This document shows positions 41,536 through 46,255 of a stretch of 64,000 nucleotides of DNA, piece by piece. The stretch lies in contig JAFREQ010000003.1 of the NCBI GenBank assembly GCA_025331565.1, positions 11,959,001 through 12,023,000 on the forward strand, given 5' to 3'. The stretch comes from Holacanthus passer. Taxonomy: Eukaryota > Chordata > Actinopteri > Pomacanthidae. The translations under genes and the position numbers were made by a program. The notes under the pieces are model-generated. The model saw only the letters and a list, made by a program, of their open reading frames with translations, made no database searches and had not been told where the DNA came from. How positions within the stretch are numbered: position 1 is the stretch's first letter; each line of letters opens with the position of its first letter.

Positions 41536-42223
41536 TCTGCACAGAAACTGTTTGCTGTTTCCTCTCCCCAGTCACATAACACACAGATATTTTGTGTTTG
41601 TAGATCCTGAACCCTCCTCCGTCCCCAGCTACTGACCGCTCTCTCTACAACACAGAGGTCTTCTACTCCTCCAACAGTCCATCCACCACCAGATCATACA
41701 GGTAACACACACTCACACAGATGAACCATACCTATCTCACCGGCTTCTATTTAGTGTGCAGAGAAACTCGCTACTCTTGAGGACAGTCCTGAATCTCACT
41801 TAGTGATGATAGGAAAGAGTTCAAATAGAGATTACAGAAAGTCAAAAAAGTGAACCTGAACCCTGATCTAAACTAACTCTGCGTCTCCTTCCAATCAGAC
41901 CCTACCACCCAGTCCGTGGTGCTGCTCCACCTACGACTCCCTGCAGCACTGACGTCTGTGACAGTGACTACACCCCCCACCACCCGCCCGCTGGGCTGGC
42001 ATTGTCAGCGGGCCGCTGGAAGGCCGCGGGCCACGGCAGCCACGGCAAACACAACAAGTACTACATGGACCTTAACTCGGACTCTGACCCCTACCCTCCA
42101 CCCCCCACTCCCCGCTCCCAGTACCTATCAGCTGAGGAGAGCTGCCCCCCATCCCCTTCCACCGAGCGCTCCTACTTCCACCTGTGCCCCCCTCCTCCCT
42201 CACCCTGCACCGACTCCTCGTGA
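4512..42223 (+). CDS. lrp5: LDL receptor-related protein 5 (Wnt co-receptor), 5'-partial, 28 coding exons
   Basis: Single-pass membrane co-receptor that joins Frizzled to bind Wnt; its phosphorylated tail recruits Axin and stabilises beta-catenin. Twenty-eight exons with GT..AG borders join in one frame from 4512 to a TGA at 42221-42223, giving about 1619 residues plus a split first codon. Domains by window residue: propeller 1 (1-270), EGF1 (275-313), propeller 2 (315-575), EGF2 (577-615), propeller 3 (616-880), EGF3 (886-925), propeller 4 (926-1190), EGF4 (1194-1235), three LDLR-A repeats (1236-1351), transmembrane helix (1369-1389), tail (1390-1619). YWTD motifs recur in the propellers. 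LRP5 is chosen over LRP6 from TRSIHACNK, FPHEYISGTPHVPLNFI and the short KYYMDLN tail region. Human LRP5 has 1615 residues; this one, with an expected signal exon, would be about 1650. The signal-peptide exon was not found. Odd points are the six extra introns, a 6-residue duplication, an extra cysteine in EGF2 and a tail insertion. Confidence 0.97.
4878..5094 (+). CDS. lrp5: lrp5 exon 3: propeller 1
   Basis: The acceptor is tcgttgcag. The exon encodes the blade with SPDGLACDW and LYWTDSETNRIEVANLDG, ending NPAQR with a split last codon. The first residues (SLKEAL) have no counterpart in human LRP5 and sit exactly at the extra intron. Exons 2 and 3 total 418 bp against 397 bp for the single mammalian exon, a difference of 7 codons. 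Confidence 0.95.
6547..7120 (-). mobile_element. CR1/Rex1-like LINE fragment (copy 1)
   Basis: Minus-strand reading gives DHIMVRLIPVYWQKSKLCKP, VVRTSKPLNSDAMED and LDCTDRDVCRAATNTLYTEA, the segment between endonuclease and reverse transcriptase of a common teleost non-LTR element. The same blocks recur near 51.7-51.9 kb, also on the minus strand. Frames are interrupted and the RT core is missing. The clade name is tentative. Confidence 0.6.
7155..7330. repeat. Teleost dispersed repeat with nuclear-receptor half-site pattern
   Basis: The block contains gtcgaaggtcaagattactg followed by tgacctcatg, then tatctcaggaacg, and cacaaacatccgcttggact. I recognise this order as a widely dispersed fish repeat. 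In this copy one half-site (TGACC) is intact and the partner is mutated. Confidence 0.45.
7360..7415 (-). repeat. LINE 3' tail remnant
   Basis: The sequence agaatcagctatattggcca followed by agcatgtgaatacatacaag is the reverse complement of a common fish retroposon tail (ggccaataaagctgattct type). Body not recognised. Confidence 0.4.
9251..9319 (+). CDS. lrp5: lrp5 exon 4: propeller 1, YMYWTDWGE blade, micro-sized
   Basis: The acceptor is tttcccccag. The exon has only 69 bases and encodes YMYWTDWGEEPRIERAGMDG followed by SNR. The donor follows AACAG, with intron gtactg. This is the first part of what is one 198-bp exon in mammals. Confidence 0.95.
9501..9629 (+). CDS. lrp5: lrp5 exon 5: propeller 1
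   Basis: The acceptor is ttctaacag. The exon encodes KVIVDVDIYWPNGLTIDL, then FYWADAKLSFIHRANLDG. Its 129 bases plus the 69 of exon 4 equal 198, the mammalian size for the unsplit exon. The intron between them is 181 bp, phase 2. Confidence 0.96.
12070..12125 (+). repeat. tRNA-derived SINE 5' fragment
   Basis: ggccgcccttgtggcctagg, then agataagacgccgtcc and ctgcaacatca, matches the head of a fish tRNA-type SINE, including a pol III A-box-like tggcctaggag. The B box and body are absent, so it is a truncated copy. Confidence 0.4.
12585..12612. repeat. CA microsatellite
   Basis: Slightly interrupted CA dinucleotide repeat. Confidence 0.8.
12956..13004. repeat. GATA / GAGA / GACA compound microsatellite
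   Basis: Four GATA units pass into GA and then GACAGA units. Confidence 0.8.
13838..13863. repeat. Perfect 26-bp palindrome
   Basis: aacatcattatt and its exact reverse complement aataatgatgtt are separated by gt. The sequence is AT-rich; function unknown. Confidence 0.6.
14024..14220 (+). CDS. lrp5: lrp5 exon 6: last blades of propeller 1
   Basis: The acceptor is ttgtcttacag. The exon reads HPFALTLSEETLYWTDWQTR, then SIHACNK and SPMDIQVL, and is 197 bases, the mammalian size. The HACNK stretch is an LRP5-type sequence (LRP6 has LACNK). The donor is gtgagtga. Confidence 0.97.
14443..14574 (+). CDS. lrp5: lrp5 exon 7: EGF-like domain 1
   Basis: A 132-base exon encoding a six-cysteine EGF domain: TPCSDNNGGCSHLCLLSP, then FYSCACPTGV and the last Cys at GKTC. 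The acceptor is gtcactgcag and the donor gtatgg. Cysteine count and spacing are normal for the family. Confidence 0.97.
15338..15370. repeat. GT microsatellite
   Basis: GT dinucleotide run with one GC interruption. Confidence 0.85.
15444..15482. repeat. GT/GA microsatellite
   Basis: GT run with a tc interruption that passes into GA units. Confidence 0.85.
15852..15876. repeat. GAAA microsatellite
   Basis: About six tetranucleotide units. Confidence 0.85.
16826..17040 (+). repeat. Dispersed teleost repeat (aagtac-rich), copy 1
   Basis: Begins gagtggaatgtaactaagaa and continues with catttactcaagcactgtat, ttgaagtacttttactt and ctacttctactccacta-like blocks. A truncated second copy is at 21963-22025. 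The family is common in fish genomes; class not assigned. Confidence 0.55.
17620..17708 (+). CDS. lrp5: lrp5 exon 8: start of propeller 2
   Basis: The acceptor is tttgtttag. The exon encodes EQVLLLARRTDLRRISLDLP and DFTDIVLQ, 89 bases, ending in phase 0 after CTGCAG. It is the first third of a single 397-base mammalian exon. Confidence 0.95.
17720..17845. repeat. Fish 'gtcccca' repeat in intron 8
   Basis: A CA run, gtccccatagggacag, then ccctaaccctaacc-like decay fill most of the 202-bp extra intron 8. Related sequence lies at 54.3-54.6 and 61.8-61.9 kb. Confidence 0.45.
17911..18129 (+). CDS. lrp5: lrp5 exon 9: propeller 2
   Basis: 219 bases, phase 0 at both ends. It encodes [50 protein letters not shown] and ends TDRIE. 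This is the middle part of the split mammalian 397-base exon. Because it is symmetric, skipping it would keep the frame while removing more than one blade. Confidence 0.96.
18393..18481 (+). CDS. lrp5: lrp5 exon 10: propeller 2
   Basis: The acceptor is gatattccag. The exon encodes VTRLNGTSRKILISENLDEP and RAIVLDPING. It is 89 bases; 89 + 219 + 89 = 397, exactly the mammalian single-exon length. The donor is gtaggt. Confidence 0.95.
18731..18902 (+). CDS. lrp5: lrp5 exon 11: propeller 2
   Basis: A 172-base exon starting YMYWTDWGEHPKIERANLDG and containing SLGWPNGLAIDYAAGKLYWG followed by DAKTDKIE. The size is the same as in mammals. The donor gtacgt opens the largest intron of the gene, 12.3 kb. 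Confidence 0.97.
20684..20709. repeat. CT microsatellite
   Basis: Pure CT run of about 13 units. Confidence 0.85.
20839..20879. repeat. GT microsatellite
   Basis: Pure run of about 20 TG units. Confidence 0.9.
21775..21799. repeat. GT microsatellite
   Basis: About 12 GT units. Confidence 0.85.
21963..22025 (+). repeat. Dispersed teleost repeat (aagtac-rich), copy 2, truncated
   Basis: atgtaaccaagtacatttac, then tcaagtaccatttaagtata and attttgaggcactttt parallel the start of the copy at 16826. Confidence 0.5.
22913..23760 (+). pseudogene. Frame-broken coiled-coil protein pseudogene in intron 11
   Basis: Strongly coiled-coil protein sequence runs through at least four frames: SELKQDESLRIYLKHQ, then DALKRENAALRLLVLKLL, then the longest open part 23140-23520 (MRQKFDTLQRENQELRENLR, EEKCEIVMFQKEVVSQEN), then ENKALQSEIQSLKLKTN after a stop at 23518-23520 and another frame change. 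Codon-like composition and heptad Leu/Glu/Lys pattern continue across the breaks, and I see no introns between segments. That suggests a decayed retrocopy inserted in lrp5. I do not recognise the parent gene. No poly(A) tail or target-site duplication was identified. Confidence 0.5.
24327..24572 (+). other. Small open frame of unknown status in intron 11
   Basis: An 81-residue frame beginning MSAVKDDLRRLCETVEPLFK with a charged, helical-looking sequence, about 570 bases past the coiled-coil pseudogene and on the same strand. It might be a further piece of that pseudogene or chance. No family recognised. Confidence 0.15.
28159..28231. repeat. GT compound microsatellite
   Basis: Two long GT runs split by atatgtttgtc. 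Confidence 0.9.
29744..29774. repeat. CA microsatellite
   Basis: Pure CA run of about 15 units. Confidence 0.9.
30306..30345 (+). repeat. 20-bp perfect tandem duplication
   Basis: The unit tcatttctgtttttacagtt occurs twice without mismatch. Each copy includes a pyrimidine tract ending in acag, so it resembles a 3' splice site. Confidence 0.8.
31196..31412 (+). CDS. lrp5: lrp5 exon 12: end of propeller 2
   Basis: The acceptor is cccatctcag. The exon encodes VINVDGSNRQTLLEDKLPHI, FGFTLLGDYIYWTDWQRRSI and IIDQLPDLMGLKATK, 217 bases as in mammals, ending in phase 1 before EGF2. Confidence 0.97.
31528..31681 (+). CDS. lrp5: lrp5 exon 13: EGF-like domain 2 and start of propeller 3
   Basis: The exon encodes CAVNNGGCSHLCFWCRQ, CACPMGMELLSDLQTC and EAFLLFTNR. 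The EGF module has seven cysteines instead of six: FWC replaces the FFT of human LRP5. The exon is 154 bases; with exon 14 it totals 290, the size of the single mammalian exon. Confidence 0.95.
31951..32086 (+). CDS. lrp5: lrp5 exon 14: propeller 3
   Basis: The acceptor is tttccctcag. The exon encodes DNIRSISLGTNSNDVAIPLT, GVKEVSALDFDV and RIYWTDIQAK in 136 bases, ending in phase 0. An additional 269-bp intron separates it from exon 13. Confidence 0.96.
32372..32616 (+). CDS. lrp5: lrp5 exon 15: propeller 3, with 6-residue tandem duplication
   Basis: The acceptor is tttctctcag. The exon encodes TISRAYMNGSSVEHVIEFGL, YPEGMAVDWMGRNIYWADTG and RIEVARLDG. Near its end DNPRSL occurs twice in tandem, at 32561-32578 and 32579-32596. 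That makes the exon 245 bases instead of the mammalian 227. The frame is kept. Confidence 0.96.
32617..33861 (+). other. lrp5: lrp5 intron 15 (1.2 kb)
   Basis: Noncoding, no recognisable repeat or RNA gene. Confidence 0.7.
33862..34046 (+). CDS. lrp5: lrp5 exon 16: propeller 3
   Basis: The exon encodes YMYWTEWGGRPRIARAYMDG, VDKVGRANGLTIDYVD and LYWTDLDTCMIESTNMQ, 185 bases as in mammals. The donor gtttgg is a poor match to consensus. Confidence 0.96.
34047..34685 (+). other. lrp5: lrp5 intron 16 (0.64 kb)
   Basis: AT-rich intron behind the weak donor gtttgg. Nothing else seen. Confidence 0.7.
34686..34834 (+). CDS. lrp5: lrp5 exon 17: propeller 3
   Basis: The acceptor is gtctgcag. The exon encodes REIIVDDLPHPFGLTQYRDF, IYWTDFNLRSIERADK and NRTVVLQ. 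The usual YWTDW reads YWTDF. The exon ends in phase 0 at CTGCAG, where an extra 258-bp intron interrupts the mammalian exon. Confidence 0.95.
35093..35270 (+). CDS. lrp5: lrp5 exon 18: end of propeller 3 and EGF-like domain 3
   Basis: The exon encodes LDILVFHSSRQEG and then a six-cysteine EGF domain (NECSHNNGNCAHLCLATP, CRCASHYTL, NC). It is 178 bases; exons 17 and 18 total 327 against 324 in mammals. The single extra codon falls next to the new splice junction. Confidence 0.96.
35271..36226 (+). other. lrp5: lrp5 intron 18 (0.96 kb)
   Basis: Noncoding. A short tRNA B-box-like stretch (ggtttgaatccc near 35335) hints at a SINE trace. No complete element. Confidence 0.65.
36227..36423 (+). CDS. 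lrp5: lrp5 exon 19: start of propeller 4
   Basis: The acceptor is ctgtctgcag. The exon encodes FLLFSQKASISRMV, SPDIILPIHVLRNVRAVSYD and VYWLDGRQNIRRARDDG. It is 197 bases, one codon shorter than in mammals because one residue before SPD is missing. It ends in phase 0 at ATG with donor gtaaaa. Confidence 0.96.
36424..36926 (+). other. lrp5: lrp5 intron 19 (0.5 kb)
   Basis: Noncoding, nothing recognisable. Confidence 0.7.
36927..37132 (+). CDS. lrp5: lrp5 exon 20: propeller 4
   Basis: The acceptor is tttgccaccag. The exon encodes HDLSLDPYSRHIYWTCETTN, TINVQRMDG and DKPRAIVVNAEKG in 206 bases. The first 14 residues diverge from human LRP5; the rest is highly conserved. The donor is gtgagc. Confidence 0.95.
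37330..37520 (+). CDS. lrp5: lrp5 exon 21: propeller 4
   Basis: The exon encodes YMYFTTVQERSAKIEGASLD, TTGLIRPVALALDNKLGKLF and WVDADLKRIESSDLTG, 191 bases as in mammals. The donor is gtgagt. Confidence 0.97.
37521..39263 (+). other. lrp5: lrp5 intron 21 (1.7 kb)
   Basis: AT-rich and noncoding. It holds a retroposon tail at 38505-38552; otherwise nothing recognised. Confidence 0.7.
38505..38552 (+). repeat. LINE-type 3' tail
   Basis: attgcccccgggggataaat followed by aaagttttttgaattcaatt is a known style of teleost retroposon tail ending in a gaatt-type microsatellite. Body not recognisable. Confidence 0.45.
39264..39473 (+). CDS. lrp5: lrp5 exon 22: end of propeller 4
   Basis: The acceptor is atctcccccag. 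The exon encodes ANRIVLQDSNILQPMGLTVL, LYWIDRQQQMIERV, IQGRISYLTSIHAVEEMD and ends in phase 1. It is 210 bases, the mammalian size. Confidence 0.97.
39599..39724 (+). CDS. lrp5: lrp5 exon 23: EGF-like domain 4
   Basis: 126 bases encoding ASHPCSRDNGGCSHICIAKG, then CSCPMHLVLLQDLLHCG; six cysteines, normal spacing. The donor is placed at GGAG followed by gtgaac, so that the next exon restores GEPPTC. The alternative earlier GT does not exist. Confidence 0.96.
39725..40358 (+). other. lrp5: lrp5 intron 23 (0.63 kb)
   Basis: Noncoding with a long pyrimidine-rich stretch before the exon 24 acceptor. Nothing else seen. Confidence 0.7.
40359..40595 (+). CDS. lrp5: lrp5 exon 24: LDLR class A repeats 1 and 2
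   Basis: Two six-cysteine LDLR-A modules: TGEIDCIPMAWRCDGFPECD ending DSSDEENC, and QCDKGGCIDAQRRCNG ending DHSDEQDC. Both keep the calcium-binding acidic SDE motif. The exon is 237 bases, the mammalian size. Confidence 0.97.
40801..40911 (+). CDS. lrp5: lrp5 exon 25: LDLR class A repeat 3
   Basis: 111 bases encoding ICPPNQFRCGDNQC, KKQQCDNYSDCPDGSDELAC. It has six cysteines and an intact DGSDE calcium site. The size is identical to the mammalian exon. Confidence 0.97.
41009..41248 (+). CDS. lrp5: lrp5 exon 26: juxtamembrane, transmembrane helix, start of tail
   Basis: A Ser/Pro-rich stalk (VSPPSSGIPNTAPNT) precedes the hydrophobic helix IGPVIAIILLVFVIGGAYFV at about 41059-41121. Then come the stop-transfer residues CQRVVCRRYKG and the LRP5-type stretch FPHEYISGTPHVPLNFI. 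It is 240 bases. Confidence 0.97.
41336..41478 (+). CDS. lrp5: lrp5 exon 27: cytoplasmic Ser-rich segment
   Basis: The exon encodes ISCGKSMMSSVSLMG, LYDRNHVTGASSSSSSSTKG and FYPQ. The conserved GKSM and poly-Ser regions are membrane-proximal phosphorylation targets in LRP5/6. It ends in phase 0 at CAG; the donor gtccca is very weak and runs straight into a CA repeat. Confidence 0.95.
41483..41532. repeat. CA microsatellite filling lrp5 intron 27
   Basis: Pure CA run of 25 units starting 4 bases after the exon 27 boundary and making up 40% of the 125-base intron. Confidence 0.95.
41604..41701 (+). CDS. lrp5: lrp5 exon 28: tail motifs A and B
   Basis: The exon encodes ILNPPPSPATDRS, the first PPPSPxS motif, and FYSSNSPSTTRS, an intact SPSTxRS-type second motif. 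In human LRP5 the second motif is degenerate (NIPATARP), while LRP6 retains NSPSTHRS. The exon is 98 bases and the donor gtaaca. Confidence 0.96.
41899..42223 (+). CDS. lrp5: lrp5 exon 29: terminal coding exon, tail motifs C to E
   Basis: The exon encodes APPTTPCSTDVCDSDY, a His/Gly/Ala-rich insertion of about 20 residues absent from human LRP5 (roughly 41980-42060), then KYYMDLNSDSDPYPPPPTPR, CPPSPSTERSYFH and the C-terminal PPPPSPCTDSS. The stop TGA is at 42221-42223. All three distal Pro-Pro-Ser/Thr-Pro motifs are present. Confidence 0.97.
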
Positions 42224-42903
42224 CCCTCCAACAGCCCGGGAGCCCTGTGAGGAAGGAAGGGATGAAGTCCACTTGCTACAAGAACTGGCCTCGTCTGGCC
42301 CGCTTTACCTGGGAAAGAACTCATGTGCCAACTTCAAGCCTGACCGGCTCACACGTGCTGCTTTATATCAGCTGGTTAGGCTCAAGTGCATTGCTCAAGG
42401 TCTCTACGTCCCTCATTGGTCATTTCATCATTCCAGTCATCCTGGAGCTCTCAGGGTGACCATCATCCGATCAATTGTGTCTGTCTTCCACGTGTCCTGC
42501 TCTAGCATTCACTCATTCATGGCAGGTTAAAGGTTCAAGGCCCTCCTGCCTTAATGCAGGCCACAAAAAGGACATGACATGACAGCAGCAGCTCCCTCTT
42601 GAATTTTCATTCCATCAAAAGAAGAAAACTTCCTTTGCTGGGCCACTTCTTGATCACAAAAGACTTCCATCTGTCAAAATATAAGCCTAAATCCTTGCCT
42701 CATGCTGCTCCTGCCTTCCCCTAAACTCCATTGAACTCACTAACTGAGAGAGTTACCAGTAGGCACTGGTGTTGGTATGAAAACCATAATGAGTCCAATG
42801 CCACAAATCATTCATTAAGACTGAAGCCACGGCATGGACCCACAACCCACCTTCACTCCATTTGTCTTCTCCTTCCTCACAGCGTCCAGACCAGCAGCAG
42901 GAC

Positions 42904-42911
42904 TGTATATA
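42904..42911 (+). promoter_or_regulatory. Pumilio-type element TGTATATA in 3' UTR
   Basis: Exact match to the TGTANATA consensus bound by Pumilio-family proteins, 680 bases past the stop. An 8-mer can occur by chance; function is inferred. Confidence 0.35.
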
Positions 42912-43408
42912 GTGTTAAAATAATATGAACAAATATAAATCAGAGAGGAAACTATTTTACTATTTTATTCACTTTGGCTGATCCACCGCTCCACAGAAAA
43001 CAAAGGAGGGATAGTTGAGTGGATGTATGCATGAGTGAATGATGGAAGGATGAATGATTGGGCAGCTGTGTACATGAGCCTGTGTGAGTGTTTCACTTGA
43101 TGTAGGAAATATGATAAATTTGCAGATGATGACTGGATGAATTTGTAGTATGAATGAATGAGTGGATGGATGGATGCAATAGGGCCAAGATCAAAGTGTG
43201 AAATCATTTGTACTTTGTTTAGAAATTGTGTCCCTCGCATTTCATAATTGGGGAAATTCTTTGTAGTTGAACATGGGGCCTTTGAAGTGGTAGCGCTTTC
43301 CCGATTCAACAAAGAGACAAAGACAAATGTGGCAACGGTTCCTTCTTCATCCCATGAAAACACCATGTGACAACAACATACCAAATGAATATCGACATGT
43401 AAAGCTAT

Positions 43409-43416
43409 TGTACATA
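43409..43416 (+). promoter_or_regulatory. Pumilio-type element TGTACATA in 3' UTR
   Basis: Second exact TGTANATA match in the same 3' UTR, about 500 bases after the first. Two sites make post-transcriptional control somewhat more plausible than one. Confidence 0.35.
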
Positions 43417-44712
43417 TGTGTAATGAAGTCATTGATTGAGTTGTGAGAAGTGAATGCTTTTCATTGTGAATCTGAACCTCTTCCATCACATTTACTTTAC
43501 CCTCATTGTCCCGTTTACCAAAAGTATGTTTGCTGCTATTGTGTACATTCTATATCAGTTACTATGACTTAAAATTACACAGAAAGCCCAAAATTACCAC
43601 TCTCATACTGACAATAGATCATGAAGCTATTTTACAGTTAATAACAAATTATTCTTATAGCAACTTTTGTTATTCGTATTTCTGTTTGTGTGTAGATCAT
43701 TGTATGTTTCTATGTCGGTCGCCATGTTGGGTTTGAAGGAGTCTTTTTGGAAACAGAAAAGTGAACGGTTAAAAGAGTTCCCGCTGATACATTTTATTCA
43801 GAGCTGTTCCAGAAATCAACTGATGAATGTTTCTCCATCTCTCTCCAAGCACTCTTTATCTTTTGTGTGTTTTTTGTAGTGTTGACATGATGACCACGCC
43901 TACCTTCACACCTCTGTACTGCTGGCCAAATACTGTGTACAATCTGCTTGATGACATGAAACCACTATGTGCGTGTTGCTTTCAGGGACCAGACAAAGGA
44001 GAATGTTTTGCCTTTTCAACTGGGCTTTGGAGTTATAGCAGTATAAATCAACCTTTGGTCGGGAAATGGTTTTAGAGTAAGAGAGACTTCTAGCACAGAC
44101 TGGATTATTATTTTTGAGAACACTTTCTGGCCAAGAGAAGCTTCTTAGCTGGCCTTGCTGTCATCTTTGGGTCACAGTAATGCTGGCAAAGAGGTCAGAC
44201 CGGGATATTTCTGTTGTCTGTTAGTGTCCCAATCCTCCAAACAAAGGACAAACAAAGCAAAGGTGAATATAACTATGAATGAATGAGTGTGTCTCTTCCA
44301 GAACAATCAGTGATGGCAGTTGTGCCGAGAGCAGGTTCATCTGTGTCAGCGCAGTTAGGCAACGTCGCAGCTTCCTGACTGGAAAGTATAGCAGCACTTT
44401 TGGAGATGGGGAACTTCTGGAACTTGCAGTAAGCTCGTTGCTGTCGCCTTTAATCCATCTCCCTCCAGGTGACACAGCTGATGTCTGGTGACTGGCTGGA
44501 GATGGATTTCAAGATAACAGCTGAAGCCGTGTCTATATGTGTAAGTGGGAACTCTGAGCACCACAGCTCATTTTTATTAAGGGCTACAGGCCCCGCCTCA
44601 AACCACTGTGTCAGTACAACTCCTTCAAACCCTGTATTTGTTGTCTCAGCTAAAAATGCTTTTTGTAATTTACACTTGTGACATTTTTTTTGTATCAAAA
44701 GCATTTTTATAT

Positions 44713-44718
44713 AATAAA
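44713..44718 (+). terminator. lrp5: Poly(A) signal AATAAA of lrp5
   Basis: Canonical AATAAA, followed about 20 bases later by a GU-rich stretch (tgtatctgtgtctgtgg) typical of a downstream cleavage element. Cleavage is expected near 44735. Confidence 0.7.
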
Positions 44719-44735
44719 GGTTCTATTTTAAGGAA

Positions 44736-45824
44736 TGTATCTGTGTCTGTGGTAGCTTTGAGTTGAAGGTCAATCAGTGCTGAGGGTTTCTGTACAAAGC
44801 AGTGTATTAATGAACTGAGCTCCACTAATAATGGTTACACATGGACTAATGCAATAGCTGCTGTATTGGCTGCATTGCAACCTGTCCTCCATCCAGGACT
44901 TACATTTCTCCAGAGTCAATGGGTAAGATCGGACATCACACCCTGGACACAACCTGTTCCAACTTCTCCCCTCTAGTTGGCGCTACAGACACAACACTGT
45001 ACTACACTGTACGCCAACACAAGCAGACAGTTTCTTTCTATATGCCATGAGTATGATGAACAGTAAACACCAGAAACAACCGACACTATATGTCTTATGT
45101 TGTATAGTGTAGATACACACTGTTTTCTAACATGTACATATCATCACAGTCAAGTATAAAGCTAAGCCTCTATATTGACCTATATACAGGCACATACTGA
45201 ACATATCTATCAGCTTCATGTGTATAAAGCAACCTGTTACAATAGCCGTGTACTCCAGCATATTTGAACAGATCCTCACAATCACAGAATTTACACACAT
45301 TTCAGCTGTATATTGTGTGAGACCTTCTGAACCTAAAGCAAGTATCCTACCAATAAGTCACCATTTTGGAAAATATAACACAAGTATTGAAACATCCTCA
45401 CAGGTCACTGCCTGATGTTGCTTTATGGTGTAAGGATGACATCTACTGGTGAGTTGAAGTAATCACACAATAGTGGGCTTTAACTTATTTTTGTCAACAT
45501 TAATTACACCTGAACTTTTATACTTTTATGACATGACATGTTACACTGTCACTTTTACTTTCACTTCTGAATCTTATGTTTGTTCTAAGTTCATTGTTGT
45601 TTCTGGTGAATTTCAAGGCTAAACGTATCTACAGGATGTGATGGGCCTTCACTTAAACACACATTCAGGGAAAAATGTATGGAATCAGATTTGTGTCAGT
45701 TCAAACAAAACGTCAAACAAATCTCACACACAATCTCAGTGTGGTGCAATTGTCTATTTTTAAAGGTGATTTCATTTACAAGTGCCTTTGACTGAGCTCC
45801 ACATTTAAGAGTCAAACTTTCTTC
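44736..45824. other. Intergenic sequence after lrp5
   Basis: AT-rich, no gene, RNA or repeat recognised. Confidence 0.6.
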
Positions 45825-46255
45825 TTTGATAAAGCTTACAGTTCAGACTCAGACTCAGGTGAGCCCTGAACTATTCCTTAGTTATCCTGCTATAGGCCTA
45901 GACTGCCGGGGCATCTCCCATGATGCACTGAGCTTCTCTTTCCTCCTCTCCCTCTCCATCTGTATCCCATCAATGCATGTTACTAACTCAACATCTTCTC
46001 TCTCCCGTCGTTTTGTGCTTTCTCTCCCCTCTCCTCCTGTCACTCTCTGCAGGTGGAGCTGTAGAGTCTGGATCTCTGATTGAATTCACCTGCTGCACAC
46101 CTGTTCCTCTTTCTGCTCATTAAAAGGGAGTTTTTCCTCACCGCTGACATCAACTGCTTGCTCTTGATGGATGGTCTAGACCTGCTTTATATGAAAAACG
46201 CCCTGAGATAACTTCCTTTATGATTTGGCGCTATGCAAATAAATAAAACTGAAAT
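45825..46255 (+). mobile_element. L2/Maui-like LINE, 3' end fragment (copy A)
   Basis: Begins tttgataaagcttacagttc, contains gccggggcatctcccatgat, ttaaaagggagtttttcctc and gtctagacctgctttatatg, and ends tttggcgctatgcaaataaa. I recognise this order as the 3' noncoding end of a very common teleost non-LTR retrotransposon. No reverse transcriptase remains in this copy. Confidence 0.65.

Larger units (their letters stand above)
42224..44735 (+). other. lrp5: lrp5 3' untranslated region (about 2.5 kb)
   Basis: It runs from the stop codon to shortly past the first canonical AATAAA (44713-44718). No other AATAAA occurs between the stop and this point; an AATATA-type variant near 42930 could give a short isoform. 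The region holds two perfect TGTANATA motifs and several TATTTA stretches, and no convincing open frame. The 3' end is inferred, not shown by transcript data. Confidence 0.65.

Noticed and set aside
40780..41610. 276-codon open frame, as a single large exon
   Set aside because: It is exons 25, 26 and 27 with short introns that happen to lack stops. Strong splice sites and the exact family exon sizes show the introns are real.
4512..42223. Assignment to LRP6 instead of LRP5
   Set aside because: HACNK, the juxtamembrane HEYISGTPHVPLNFI and the tail around KYYMDLN follow LRP5. Only motif B looks LRP6-like, and that is probably ancestral.
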